A stretch of 64,000 nt of DNA from Xiamenia xianingshaonis. Its GTDB lineage: Bacteria; Actinomycetota; Coriobacteriia; Coriobacteriales; Eggerthellaceae. Positions within the stretch are counted from its first letter, which is position 1; each line of letters begins with the position of its first letter. The notes beneath the pieces are model-generated. The model ran no database searches. It had not been told where the DNA came from and worked only from the letters and a program-made list of their open reading frames with translations. This document shows positions 52,967-61,974 of this stretch, piece after piece. The DNA lies in the NCBI RefSeq assembly GCF_017945865.1, contig NZ_CP072829.1, forward strand, positions 2,046,001 through 2,110,000, written 5' to 3'. The translations under genes were made by a program, and so were the position numbers.

Positions 52967-53676
52967 GTTCGCCCCTTCCTCGTAAACCCAAAGTCATTGA
53001 TGTGCATGGTGTTGCAGTTCTCGCTGATGGCGCGCACGGCAGGCACAGGGATGCCGCTGTCCACACGGGCAATCACCTCAAGCGAAAGCTCCACCTCGGC
53101 GCCGTCCAACGTGGTCAGCTGGCTCACGATCTCGTCCATGATGTCGCGGATGTTCTTGTTCACGCAGGTGTTGTCCGGCTTGGCCGTCATGCGGAAGGCG
53201 ATCGGGTCGCCACTCGCCGGCGTTACATCAACCTTCACCGTGGTGGTGGTCATGGTGCCGGAGCCGTCCATGTTGGGCCACTCCGTCGTGTCGACGGGCG
53301 TGAAAGTCCACTTGTTGCCATTGGCGTCCGCATCGCCATCGCCAGCCGCAGCGGCAGCCGCCGCCCACCTCTCGGCCTCGCGACGCGCCTCCTCGGCATC
53401 GGCCTCAATCTGCGCCTTGGCAACGGCGGGCTTCACCAGAAAGTCGCTCTGGTTGATAAACGCCTTGTTCTCGCCCAGCGAAAGCTCCATGTAGCGCCCC
53501 TCGGAAACCTCGGCGACAATACCGAAGTATTCCTTCGACGTCAAGCCCTGGCGGATGGCGTTCTCGAGTACGCCATAGCTCGCCAGCCTGGGAAGATAGC
53601 AGTAGGTGCACAGATAGCCCCACAGCTGCTTTATCTGGATGCAGTCCTTGTCCTTCCAAAGAACGCGATCCATCTC
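52945..53676 (-). pseudogene. 3' remnant of a DUF499-like AAA+ ATPase gene
   Basis: The ~240 residues from RVLWKDKDCIQIKQLWGYLC to the stop resemble the C-terminal part of large DUF499-type predicted ATPases found in some defence clusters. They include an Ala-rich helix and a beta-rich end (TTTTVKVDVTPASGDPIAF). The N-terminal ATPase region is gone and the frame is fused to a truncated IS3 transposase. No start of its own is evident. Confidence 0.6.
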
Positions 53677-54900
53677 CGAGCACCCCTTCTTGGACATGGA
53701 GCGCACAAGGCCGTTGTCCTCGCAGATCTTCAGCCATCCAGGCCATCTGTAATGGCAGCCTCGATCGCTGTGGATCACGGGCGCCTCCCCGCCGCCGATG
53801 GTCTCGCAGGCGCTTCTCAGCATGGTGTTGGCCATCTCGGCGTTCGGACTCTTCCTGATGGCCCAAGAGACAGGCATGCCGTCGAAGCAGTCGATGACAG
53901 GGCTCAGATAGATCTTTCCCGCAGGGATCGAGAACTGCGTGACGTCCGTGAGCCAAAGCTCGTTCGGCCCTCCCGCGTGGAAGTTGCGCCCAACCAGGTT
54001 CTCGGGGGCATCGCCTATCTCTCCTCTGTAGGAGCTGTAGCGCCTCTTCCTCTTCGCATAGGCGACGACGCACCCCTCCTCGGCCATGAGGGCCCTCACC
54101 TTCTTGCCCGAGATCCTGATGGGCTCTTCGCGCTCTCGCAGGCGCTGCCGTATATATCGGTAGCCACGGCTTCCCCGGACGAGTTCGAACTCCTCTTTGA
54201 TGGCGCGCCTCGCATCGGCGTATCCGTCTTCCCGCTCGGGCTTGGATCTGCAGTAGTAGTAGCTGCTCGACGGGAGATCGAGCTCTTCCAGCATTTCGGC
54301 CACGGCGATGTTTCGGGGCCGGGCATCGATGAGCGCGGCCTTCTCGTCATTGCTCAGCTCCTCGATGCCCTCTGCTTTTAAAATCTTCACCGTGCCCTCG
54401 AGCACGTAGGATTTGACCTCCAGCTCGTGGACGTAGCGCTCGAGCTCCCCTTTGCTCATCTTCCCTATGTCCTTCGACCTCATCTTCTCGATCTCGTCAG
54501 GATCGATCTCGGGGATCTCCATGGCTCCGCCCTCCATGCGCTTCTTCTTCCATATGGAGATCGTGGGGGCGGACACTCCGACCATGACGGCGACCTGATC
54601 CAACGTGAATCCGTGATCGCCGTAAGCCAGCCCCAATGCCATCCTCACAGTCTCTGGGGGATATCTTATCGGGTGCGGCCTGTTATTGCGGAGATTGCCG
54701 TCACGCAAGCGCCTCCATCTTGCGGCGCTCTCATGGCTTACGTTGAAGCGCTCTTCTGCTTCGCGCGTTGAATGCCCTGCATCCAGACAATCCAATACGT
54801 CCTGAACGAGGTCTTTTGAGTGCGCCTCTGATCCTCCTTTGGAGATTTGATCACGTCTCCAATGTTGGTGTAAGGCGATGAAGCGGCAGCCCGCCCAAAG
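53677..54900 (-). pseudogene. Truncated IS3-family transposase
   Basis: The frame has an N-terminal helix-turn-helix (TLDQVAVMVGVSAPTISIW), a coiled linker and the IS3-type rve core (GPNELWLTDVTQFSIPAGKI; VIHSDRGCHYRW). It breaks after SMSKKGCS, before the catalytic Glu region. At the 5' side the original start is lost where the IS256 element begins at 54901. Confidence 0.8.
54821..54871 (-). repeat. IS3-type end sequence, minus orientation
   Basis: On the minus strand ACACCAACATTGG followed by CTCCAAAGGAGGATCAGAGG; a second copy in the opposite orientation lies at 56337-56392 on the other side of the IS256 element. Confidence 0.7.
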
Positions 54901-56293
54901 GAAAACGGTCATCATCTAGAATCTTTGATTGTCTAAGTCATAGATTCGTTAGGAAGGATGATGACCGCAATGAACACTTTAGACGAATTTGCCCCTGGCG
55001 GGAACCGGATGCCGAGATTCGATGACGGCATGGTGAACATGCAGGAGCTCATCCGCACGATGGCCGAGGTTCTCGTCAACGAGATCATGTCCGCCCAGGC
55101 GGACGAGCTCTGCGATTCTTCGGAGAACACGAGAAACGGCTATCGCGAGCGCAAGCTCACCACCTGCGTCGGCACGATCACCATGAGGATCCCGAAGCTC
55201 AGGATCGGCTCATACTTCCCGGACGAGCTCATAGAGCGCTACTCGCGCGTTGATCGCGCCGTCGTCGCCGCGGTCGCGGAGATGTATGCGACGGGCGTGT
55301 CCACCAGGAAGGTCGAGCGAGTGGCGCGGAAGCTCGGCATAGACAAGATGAGCCCCTCCCAGGTCTCCAGGATCTCATCCGCCCTCGACGCGTCGGTCGA
55401 GGACCTGCAGAAGAGGACCTTCGACGGCACGCGCTTTCCCTACCTGTGGCTCGACGCCACCTACGTCAAGTGCAGGACGGAGGGCCATGTGGCCTCGGTC
55501 GCCCTGGTCTCGGCCATAGCGGCCGCCGACGACGGCTACCGCCGCGTCGTCGGGTTCGACGTCGTGGACGCCGAGTCGTACCCGAGTTGGCTCGGCTTCT
55601 TGCGATCCCTCAAGGAGAGGGGCGTCGACGGCGTCGCGTGCGTCACCTCCGACGCCCACGCGGGGCTCAGGCGCGCGATCGAGGAGGTGTTCGCGGGAGC
55701 TGCTTGGCAGAGGTGCGTCGTCCACCTGGAGCGCAACGTGTGCGCCTGCGCCAAGACCAGGCGCGCGAGGTCGCTCATAGGGAGGGTCGTCGCGTCGGTG
55801 TTCAGGGAGGAGGACCCGCATCTGGTGCGCGAGCTCTACTCGCGGGCGATCGACGAGGTCGGAGCGATATGCAAGAGCGCGGGCGAGCTCTTGGAGGAAG
55901 CCGAGGCGGACGCCCTGGCGTACCTCGACTTCCCGAAGGAGCACAGGAGGCGGCTTCGCACCAACAACGTGCAGGAGAGGACGAACAGGGAGATCAAGAG
56001 GCGCTCGCGCGTGGTGCAGGTCTTCCCCTCGGCGGCATCGCTCGTCCGACTTGTCGGGGCGGTGCTCGCGGAGCAGGACGAGGACTGGTCGGCGAGGAGG
56101 TACTTCAGCGGCCCGTCGATAGCGAAGACGTTCGAGCGGCGCGAACCCGAGCCGAAGCCATGCGACGTCGAGGAGATCGCCAGGAAGGCCGCGACCATAA
56201 TCGGGATAGCCAAGGACGAGAATGTTGCCATCGGGAAGAGGGCCGCTTAAGATGTAGTCAAGACGATCATGCTCTAGATGATGTTCCGCTTTC
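54901..56293 (+). mobile_element. IS256-family insertion sequence (1393 bp)
   Basis: The ends are inverted: GAAAACGGTCATCATCTAGA on the left matches the complement of the right end GAAAGCGGAACATCATCTAGA. It encodes one mutator-type transposase. The immediate flanks (CGCCCAAAG, TCGGCCGGG) are not a target duplication, so the element or its surroundings have since recombined. Confidence 0.85.
54958..56250 (+). CDS. IS256-family (mutator) transposase
   Basis: 430 aa, complete. Motifs: LWLDATYVKCR (first Asp), VTSDAHAGLRRAIEEVF (second Asp), AAWQRCVVHLERNV and NNVQERTNREIKRR (Glu), the classic mutator signature. AGGAAGG abuts the first ATG; ATGs at 54961 and 54970 are also possible starts. The element may be active. 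Confidence 0.9.
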   Translation: MMTAMNTLDEFAPGGNRMPRFDDGMVNMQELIRTMAEVLVNEIMSAQADELCDSSENTRNGYRERKLTTCVGTITMRIPKLRIGSYFPDELIERYSRVDRAVVAAVAEMYATGVSTRKVERVARKLGIDKMSPSQVSRISSALDASVEDLQKRTFDGTRFPYLWLDATYVKCRTEGHVASVALVSAIAAADDGYRRVVGFDVVDAESYPSWLGFLRSLKERGVDGVACVTSDAHAGLRRAIEEVFAGAAWQRCVVHLERNVCACAKTRRARSLIGRVVASVFREEDPHLVRELYSRAIDEVGAICKSAGELLEEAEADALAYLDFPKEHRRRLRTNNVQERTNREIKRRSRVVQVFPSAASLVRLVGAVLAEQDEDWSARRYFSGPSIAKTFERREPEPKPCDVEEIARKAATIIGIAKDENVAIGKRAA

Positions 56294-56336
56294 TCGGCCG
56301 GGCCCTACGGCCCGTCCTCCAAAGCGGAATTGTCAA

Positions 56337-56392
56337 ACACCAACATTGGGCACACTACCGGAGATTTTCTCCAAAGGAGGATCAGAGGCGCA
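56337..56392 (+). repeat. Fragment of IS3-type end, plus orientation
   Basis: ACACCAACATTGG and CTCCAAAGGAGGATCAGAGG occur here on the plus strand, inverted relative to 54821-54871. It is a leftover of a second IS3-type copy or of an inversion. Confidence 0.65.
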
Positions 56393-56445
56393 CCCCCTAC
56401 CCTATTTCGATCCATTCGGCTCCAAGGGGTTTTGAAAACCTACCG

Positions 56446-56485
56446 CAAAAAGAAACACAGGCCAGAGTTTTAGGCCTCTGACCTG
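56446..56485 (-). terminator. Terminator of the tRNA gene
   Basis: On the minus strand CAGGTCAGAG / CTCTGGCCTG forms a 10-bp stem, followed by TGTTTCTTTTT, 11 bases past the tRNA 3' end. Confidence 0.8.
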
Positions 56486-56495
56486 CAATAACATT

Positions 56496-56572
56496 TGGTC
56501 GCGGGGGCAGGATTTGAACCTACGACCTCCGGGTTATGAGCCCGGCGAGCTACCAGACTGCTCCACCCCGCA
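56496..56572 (-). tRNA. Initiator tRNA-fMet (CAT)
   Basis: A 77-base cloverleaf with encoded CCA. The anticodon loop is CTCATAA on a CCGGG/CCCGG stem, giving the three consecutive G-C pairs of initiator tRNAs. The D stem GAGC/GCTC has the A11-U24 pair, and position 1 (T) does not form a Watson-Crick pair with position 72 (G). These features mark it as initiator and not elongator tRNA-Met. Confidence 0.9.
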
Positions 56573-57235
56573 TCGTTGTAAATGCCTTTGCTTCTGGTTT
56601 GCAAAAGCTGCAAGATTGAATAGTACGCTGCTCGGTCTCTTTATACAAGAACCTGGCCGCTTTATTCACTTTTTGCGCACATTTATAAGAAAAAGGGCCG
56701 GGCTAGGCCGAGCGCCGCTCCCTGCCGTGAGGACTCGACGACTGATTTGCTGCGTCAAAGGGCTTTCGAACGCAAAAAGCCGGTTGCATTCAGCCGAACG
56801 GGGTCTTGGTGCTGCTTTTTTATGTGAAGGAAATGTGTGTTGGAGATTTTTGCAGGACATTTCAAGCATTCACACATCTTTTTGCCGTAGACAACACCCG
56901 TCGGGACGTTTTGCATCTGCATATCTGCATAGAAATGGGCACTTTGAACGCGTTTTGAGGCCATTTTCGGCTATTTTTACTTGTAATATTGTAAAAACAG
57001 GCCTGAAATGATGCGGAAGGCATCAAAAAATGCCACAATAATCTCCAGTACATATTTTCTTCACATTATACGTTGCAATCTCGGCCGGTTCGGCTTTGTC
57101 ACGCCTTGATGACAGTTATGCTGCGCATCTTGCCCGAGTCGACGCACCGCGAAAAGCTGAGTAAAATGGTAGTCGCTTACCATCCTCTCGAAGCGAGCGC
57201 CGTTTTTGCGCACGTTTCGCGCGAAAGGAGTCTTC
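56573..57235. other. 663-bp AT-rich intergenic region
   Basis: No gene recognised. It contains the tRNA promoter (minus strand) and the promoter of the HdeD-like gene. A direct repeat TTGTAA-TA-TTGTAA lies near 56981-56994 and GATGC-GGAAG-GCATC near 57009-57023, without a T-run. Confidence 0.4.
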
Positions 57236-57790
57236 ATGGCCTCTGCAACAAAATCCGTCATCGACATGGTGCGGTCGAACGCCGTCGTCCAAGCGGTCCT
57301 GTACATCGCCTTTGGCTTGCTGCTCGTCATCATGCCTTCCACCGCAGCGCTCACCGTGGTATATCTGCTCGGCATCTTTTGCCTGATCAGCGGCGCAGCG
57401 GCGCTCATCTCGTATTTCCGCAAGGGCGGCGCCCAGCAGGGTTCGGCCGCGGCGCTCGCCATCGGCATTTTCTACCTGGTCGCAGCGCTCATCGTGTTCT
57501 TGTTCCCGCGACCCATCGCTTCGGTGTTCTCGCTCGTGCTGGGCATCCTGCTGTTCGTCGGCGGCATCGTCAACATGGTCCGCTCGTTCAACATTCGCTC
57601 CCTCGGCGGAAACGCCTGGGTCGTCATGCTGGTCATCAGCGGCGTGCTCACGGTCGGCGGCATCCTCATCATCGTCAACCCGTTCGGCGCCACCACGCTG
57701 TTCGTGACGCTGCTCGGCGTCCTGCTCGTCGCGAAAGGGGCCAGCGACCTGGCTCTCGAACGCCTCTTCGTGACCATCGACAAGCGCTAG
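57236..57790 (+). CDS. HdeD-like (DUF308) membrane protein
   Basis: 184 aa with AAAGGAG seven bases before the ATG. Six hydrophobic helices in three pairs with repeated GI..LI.G motifs (IAFGLLLVIMPSTAALTVVY; LLGIFCLISGAAALI; VLTVGGILIIVNPF), as in the HdeD/DUF308 family linked to acid or envelope stress. No molecular function is established. Apparently a single-gene unit. Confidence 0.85.
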   Translation: MASATKSVIDMVRSNAVVQAVLYIAFGLLLVIMPSTAALTVVYLLGIFCLISGAAALISYFRKGGAQQGSAAALAIGIFYLVAALIVFLFPRPIASVFSLVLGILLFVGGIVNMVRSFNIRSLGGNAWVVMLVISGVLTVGGILIIVNPFGATTLFVTLLGVLLVAKGASDLALERLFVTIDKR

Positions 57791-58248
57791 CTACGTCAAA
57801 GCCCCGGCGGCTTCGGCCCCATGCACGACAGCCGCCCCGTCATTGCGGGCGGTCGGTTTGCGCGCCCGGAACCAGCAACGAAGCGCGTCATGCAGCGCAA
57901 CAGGGCTGGACCGACTCGAAAAACGCCCCGTCGACCGCTTTGCTCGTCGATGACCGCAAGAGCACCGCTTGATCAGAACGCGAATTTCTTGCCGAAGCGT
58001 GAAACATCGGCCGGCGGATGCGGCGGCCCGCAGACGCGGCGCAACGTGACGACCGGCGCACCGTGACGGCAACAACGAACGCGACACGCAACAGCGATTG
58101 CAGCCGCGCTCGATCGCTGTTGCGGCCCGCGTCCGGCTGACGTTGTGGCCGTCGGACGTGACACGCCGGCTGACGTGCGCAAACGAAACCTAATGCCCCC
58201 GAGCGCCGCCCTGCGAACGCGGGACCGGTGGAATCGACCAGCACGCCC
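57791..58248. other. 458-bp intergenic region between convergent genes
   Basis: No gene recognised. An 11-bp perfect inverted repeat GCAACAGCGAT (58088-58098) / ATCGCTGTTGC (58113-58123) could be a shared terminator, though without a T-run. Confidence 0.45.
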
Positions 58249-58905
58249 CTACGTATGGAACAGGCGCTTGAGCTCGCCTTTCATCTGTCGGCCCTCGAAG
58301 ACAAGCAGGGAAATGCCCAAAACAGCGGCAACCAGGGCGCTCACGAACACCAACCCGGCCCACCGAACGACGCCGAACGGAAGAAACGCAAGCGGTGCCA
58401 GCCCAAGCACCACAAAAAACAGCAGGTACTTCGCGTAGTCCTTCACCGCGCGAGTGGGATACACCGCTAGCAAAAGCAGATCGAACGAACTCCCGACCAA
58501 GCACGTCATGGGGATGACGAACGTCGGGAACGCCTCGTCTCCCGTGGCGGCATACCCAAGAACGCCCATGGCCACCAACACGAGAAAATAGCGCTGCAGC
58601 ACGCGCAGGAAATCGGGCGCACGGACCAGCACGTTGTAGACGAATAGATAATTGACCGCCACCGCCACGCACGCCGCCGCCACGGCAAAGGGCGGCGTTT
58701 TGAAGCAGATGCCCAAAAGCACCACGCCGACAAGCAGCACAGCGGTGACGGCGAGCAGCACACTCCGCGCCATCGTGTTGCGTCGTTGCAGCTCAACAGC
58801 GGGGAACGGACTAGGAGAAACATCCCCGGCAAGGGCCGCGCCGCACAAGGGGCACTCCGACAGGTCGCCCGTGAAATCGACGCGGCACGCGTCGCAACGT
58901 CTCAC
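58249..58905 (-). CDS. DUF6320-like zinc-ribbon membrane protein
   Basis: 218 aa. An N-terminal zinc ribbon (Cys4, Cys7, Cys18, Cys21: CDACRVDF...ECPLC) precedes about seven membrane helices. The ATG overlaps the stop of the acyltransferase gene (ATGA), so they are translationally coupled. The family is known to me mainly as a neighbour of acetyltransferase-like and alpha/beta hydrolase genes, as here; function unknown. Confidence 0.7.
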   Translation of the reverse strand: MRRCDACRVDFTGDLSECPLCGAALAGDVSPSPFPAVELQRRNTMARSVLLAVTAVLLVGVVLLGICFKTPPFAVAAACVAVAVNYLFVYNVLVRAPDFLRVLQRYFLVLVAMGVLGYAATGDEAFPTFVIPMTCLVGSSFDLLLLAVYPTRAVKDYAKYLLFFVVLGLAPLAFLPFGVVRWAGLVFVSALVAAVLGISLLVFEGRQMKGELKRLFHT

Positions 58906-60734
58906 AACGGCCCTCCTTTCGAATCATGAGCGATTTGGTCAGCAATTGAGGCAGGAGTTCCGCCAGCCGCCATAGCGCTAAGAGCCACCGAACCCACGGC
59001 CGCGGCAGCACCAGCCGCCGCAGCACCAGGGACCGCCCCAGCACCGGCCATCACAACACCGGTCGTCTCCGCGGCGCCAGCCGCCGTAGCGCTAAGACCC
59101 GCCGGACCTGCGTCCTCCGCAGCACCAGTCATCACAGCACCAGCGGCCGCCGTAACGCTAAGACCCGCCGAACCTGCATCCTCCGCAACACCGACGGCCT
59201 CAACGCCAGGGGCCGCCGCAGCGCTAGAACCCTCCGAACCCACGGCCGTCGCGCTAGGACCCACCGCGTCTGCAGCAACCGCAGCGCTGCCAGCCGCCGC
59301 AGTGCTAGGGACCGCCCCAGCACTAGCCATCACAACACCAGCGTCCTTCGCGGCGCCAGCCGCCAAATCGCTAGCATCCTCCGCAACACCAACCACCGCC
59401 AGCCCGCCCCTGCCGCTCTCTGGCCCTCTGCTCCTCCCGGCCGTTCGGTCGATCGCGCGCTCTTCGATCCGCGCCACCCGCAGCGCCTCCGTCACTTCGC
59501 GATCGCCCTTGTTCGTGTTCACATACCCCCGTATGCCCAGGTCAGAGAAGATACGGCAGAACTCGCGCAGCACGACTTGCCGGACGAACACGCTGGAGAC
59601 GCCCACGCACAGATCGTCGCCGTACGTGGCAAAAACGAAATTGAGGCCTCGCGACGACGTGAGGACGCTGATCTGGGCCACGTGTTTCGCCGCGCCGTCC
59701 GGCAGCGTGATGCGCCCCAGGCTGGAAACCGTGGTCGTCACGTCGCGAGCGCTCGCCCACGCGCCGATGCCCAGCGCAACGTCCTTCACGAACAGCGGCA
59801 TCACGCGCGAGAACACGTTGCGCTCCAGCTTCACCATGCGGTTCATGCGGCGCTTGAGCGCTTCCGGGTCGGTCGCCGCCGTCAGCTGGCTCTGCACGTT
59901 TTGCGCCACGTCGCCGAGCGAATCGACGGGCTCATCGCCCCCGTACGACACGAACGCCAGCCCGAAGAAATTCCGCAGCGTGTGCGAATCGTAGAATCGT
60001 CGCAGGTCAACCGGCACATCCATGCAAATCGTCCTGTTGCGCGTCCGCGGGGCCATCGAGCGGCGCAGCGCCACGATCACCGCCGCGACCACCAACGACG
60101 TCACGCTCACGCCGCGCGCCTTCGCCGCCGCGTACACTTCCGCCGCCGACACGTGGTACTCGAAATACGTCGGCGCCGCCTCGTCGCGCAAGCCTTGCAG
60201 CCGATGCGGCTTCGGCATTTTCTCAGACGCCGATTTCTCGGGCTCGTAATTTGCCGCAAAGCTGTTTTCCGTCTTCGTCGCTTCGGTGCCCTCGTACGGA
60301 TCGACCGCATCGCGCTCGCCATAACGCGCCTCGACGTAATGCCCGACGATCGCCTTGAAAAACTCCAGCGTGCCGCGTCCGTCGGAAACGATGTGCGACA
60401 CCTCCACGTTGATCCGCCGCCGATAGAAGCTCACGCGGAACAGCTCGCTGTCGGGGCCCGCATGCAGGCCGAAACAGATCGGCACGTCTTCCGGCCGCAC
60501 GCGCGGCACGTCGCCGGTCTGTTCCAGATAGCGCCAAAACAGACCGCTGCGCAGGCGCACGTTGAAGCCGGGAAAGCGCTCGAGCGCACGGTCGAGCGCC
60601 TGCTGCAGACAGGCGCCGTCCACGTCCTCCGTCATGCCCGCCGCAAAGCGAAAAACCGTCTGACCAGGGCTTCCCGCCTGCGACGAATAGAATTTTCCGA
60701 CGTTGTCTAATCGGTACCAAGCAGATGGATCCAT
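58902..60734 (-). CDS. Condensation-type (alcohol acetyltransferase-like) acyltransferase with Ala-rich tail
   Basis: 610 aa. Residues 1-430 form a BAHD/condensation-like fold with the catalytic motif SHIVSDGRG (His114, Asp118) and the second-half segment NFVFATYGDDLCVGVSS. Residues from about 440 to 600 are a low-complexity tail of degenerate Ala/Gly/Val repeats (AGAVP, GLSATAAGAAE, VAEDAG). The gene overlaps the hydrolase stop by 28 bases upstream and the DUF6320 start downstream, so the three are one operon. Acyl transfer to an alcohol or lipid is likely; the substrate is unknown. The tail is atypical for the family. Confidence 0.75.
   Translation of the reverse strand: MDPSAWYRLDNVGKFYSSQAGSPGQTVFRFAAGMTEDVDGACLQQALDRALERFPGFNVRLRSGLFWRYLEQTGDVPRVRPEDVPICFGLHAGPDSELFRVSFYRRRINVEVSHIVSDGRGTLEFFKAIVGHYVEARYGERDAVDPYEGTEATKTENSFAANYEPEKSASEKMPKPHRLQGLRDEAAPTYFEYHVSAAEVYAAAKARGVSVTSLVVAAVIVALRRSMAPRTRNRTICMDVPVDLRRFYDSHTLRNFFGLAFVSYGGDEPVDSLGDVAQNVQSQLTAATDPEALKRRMNRMVKLERNVFSRVMPLFVKDVALGIGAWASARDVTTTVSSLGRITLPDGAAKHVAQISVLTSSRGLNFVFATYGDDLCVGVSSVFVRQVVLREFCRIFSDLGIRGYVNTNKGDREVTEALRVARIEERAIDRTAGRSRGPESGRGGLAVVGVAEDASDLAAGAAKDAGVVMASAGAVPSTAAAGSAAVAADAVGPSATAVGSEGSSAAAAPGVEAVGVAEDAGSAGLSVTAAAGAVMTGAAEDAGPAGLSATAAGAAETTGVVMAGAGAVPGAAAAGAAAAVGSVALSAMAAGGTPASIADQIAHDSKGGPL
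58920..59410 (-). repeat. Degenerate tandem repeats encoding the Ala-rich tail
   Basis: Words such as GCCAGCCGCCG, GCACCAG and CCGCAGCGCTA recur throughout with irregular spacing. The array is imperfect and protein-coding, not a CRISPR. Confidence 0.7.
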
Positions 60735-61726
60735 GCCTTGTCGCTTTCCTTCGACGGCAGCGCAGCGCCATCGAGAAAGTTGGCCAAAATGGCATAGGTG
60801 TCGCGCACCAGGCCGAACGTCATCGGATACAGGAAATACCCGTGAATGCCGTCCAGCATGCGATAGCAGTCCACCTCGCTGCCGTCCGCCTCGAGACGCG
60901 CCGCGTACGCCTCGCCCTCGTCGCGCAGCGGGTCGTATTCCGCCGTGATCACCAACGTGCGCGGCTGGCGCGACAAATCGGGCGACAGCAGCGGCGCAAA
61001 ATACGGATTGTCGCGGTCGGCGGGGCTGCTCAGGTACATATGCACGTAGTCTTGGATGGCCTGCCGCGTCAACAGGTAGTCTTCGCCGTTTTCCCGCACG
61101 GAATCGAAGATGGTCGACTCGCTGTGGTCGTTGTAGACGAGCGGGTACAGCAAAATTTGCGCGCGAGGGTCGAACTCGCCCGAATCGCGCGCCATGAGCG
61201 ACACCGCCGCCGCCAGATTCCCGCCGGCAGAATCCCCCGCAAGCACGATGCGGTCGGGGCGCACGTCGGTCAGAATCTCGCCCGCGAACAGGGCTTTTGC
61301 GACGTCGTAACAGTCATGCAGCGACACGGGGAACCGATGCTCGGGCGAGCGCCGGTAATCGACCGACACGACGCGCCGCTCCAGCCGCAGAGCCGTGCGC
61401 ATGCAGGACTCGGTATAGAACGCCACGTCGCCGTTCGCCCAGCCGCCGCCGTGAAAAAAGAGGATGGTGCCGCGGAAGTCCTCGCTCACGTGCAGGCCGC
61501 GCTTCAGCGAAAGGTTCACGTCGAGCGGGGTGAAGACGCGCACGGGAACCTGACAGCCGTCGCGCACGGGCGCGACCAGGTCGTCCAGCCGACAGCGCGG
61601 GTTGACCACGACCAGCCTGGCGCTCATGTCCTCGGCGCTGCGCTGCCGCAGATACGAATCGCCTATGCCGGGCCGCAGCCGGGTAATGGCCCTCACGGCC
61701 GCCAAGGCCGCCTTGCTCAATGCCAT
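60707..61726 (-). CDS. Alpha/beta hydrolase (hormone-sensitive-lipase-like esterase)
   Basis: 339 aa from the ATG at 61726 (AGAGGTGC upstream). The oxyanion motif HGGGW (92-96) and nucleophile elbow GDSAGG with Ser166 place it in the HSL/type IV esterase family. The acid and base are probably in EYDPLRDEG and GIHGYF. First gene of the operon with the acyltransferase and DUF6320 protein; hydrolase and transferase may act on the same ester. Confidence 0.85.
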   Translation of the reverse strand: MALSKAALAAVRAITRLRPGIGDSYLRQRSAEDMSARLVVVNPRCRLDDLVAPVRDGCQVPVRVFTPLDVNLSLKRGLHVSEDFRGTILFFHGGGWANGDVAFYTESCMRTALRLERRVVSVDYRRSPEHRFPVSLHDCYDVAKALFAGEILTDVRPDRIVLAGDSAGGNLAAAVSLMARDSGEFDPRAQILLYPLVYNDHSESTIFDSVRENGEDYLLTRQAIQDYVHMYLSSPADRDNPYFAPLLSPDLSRQPRTLVITAEYDPLRDEGEAYAARLEADGSEVDCYRMLDGIHGYFLYPMTFGLVRDTYAILANFLDGAALPSKESDKAWIHLLGTD

Positions 61727-61974
61727 GAGCGCACCTCTTTCTCGTTTGCCGGTGCTTCCATGGTAGGGGGAGATGACCCGCCGCGTCATCGTTGTGCGCC
61801 GCTTTGTAAGCCAGCCGTATGCATGCCGTCGGCTTTCCACAACCATCGCCGCAGCTGCTGCGGCGGCCTCCCCCGCCACCGCGACGCCCCCCCAGCAAGC
61901 CGGCCGGCCCTACGACGTCCCCGACAAGCCGGCCCCCCTGCCACCGCGGCGGGCCTGCCAGCCGGCCCGCCGCC

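Noticed and set aside
52945-54915. A single 656-aa transposase-ATPase fusion protein
   Set aside because: The IS3 core stops before its catalytic Glu and continues into an unrelated domain, so accidental fusion of two remnants is the simpler reading.
57009-57029. Terminator GATGC-GGAAG-GCATC
   Set aside because: The hairpin is followed by A's on the plus strand and has no T-run on either transcript side.
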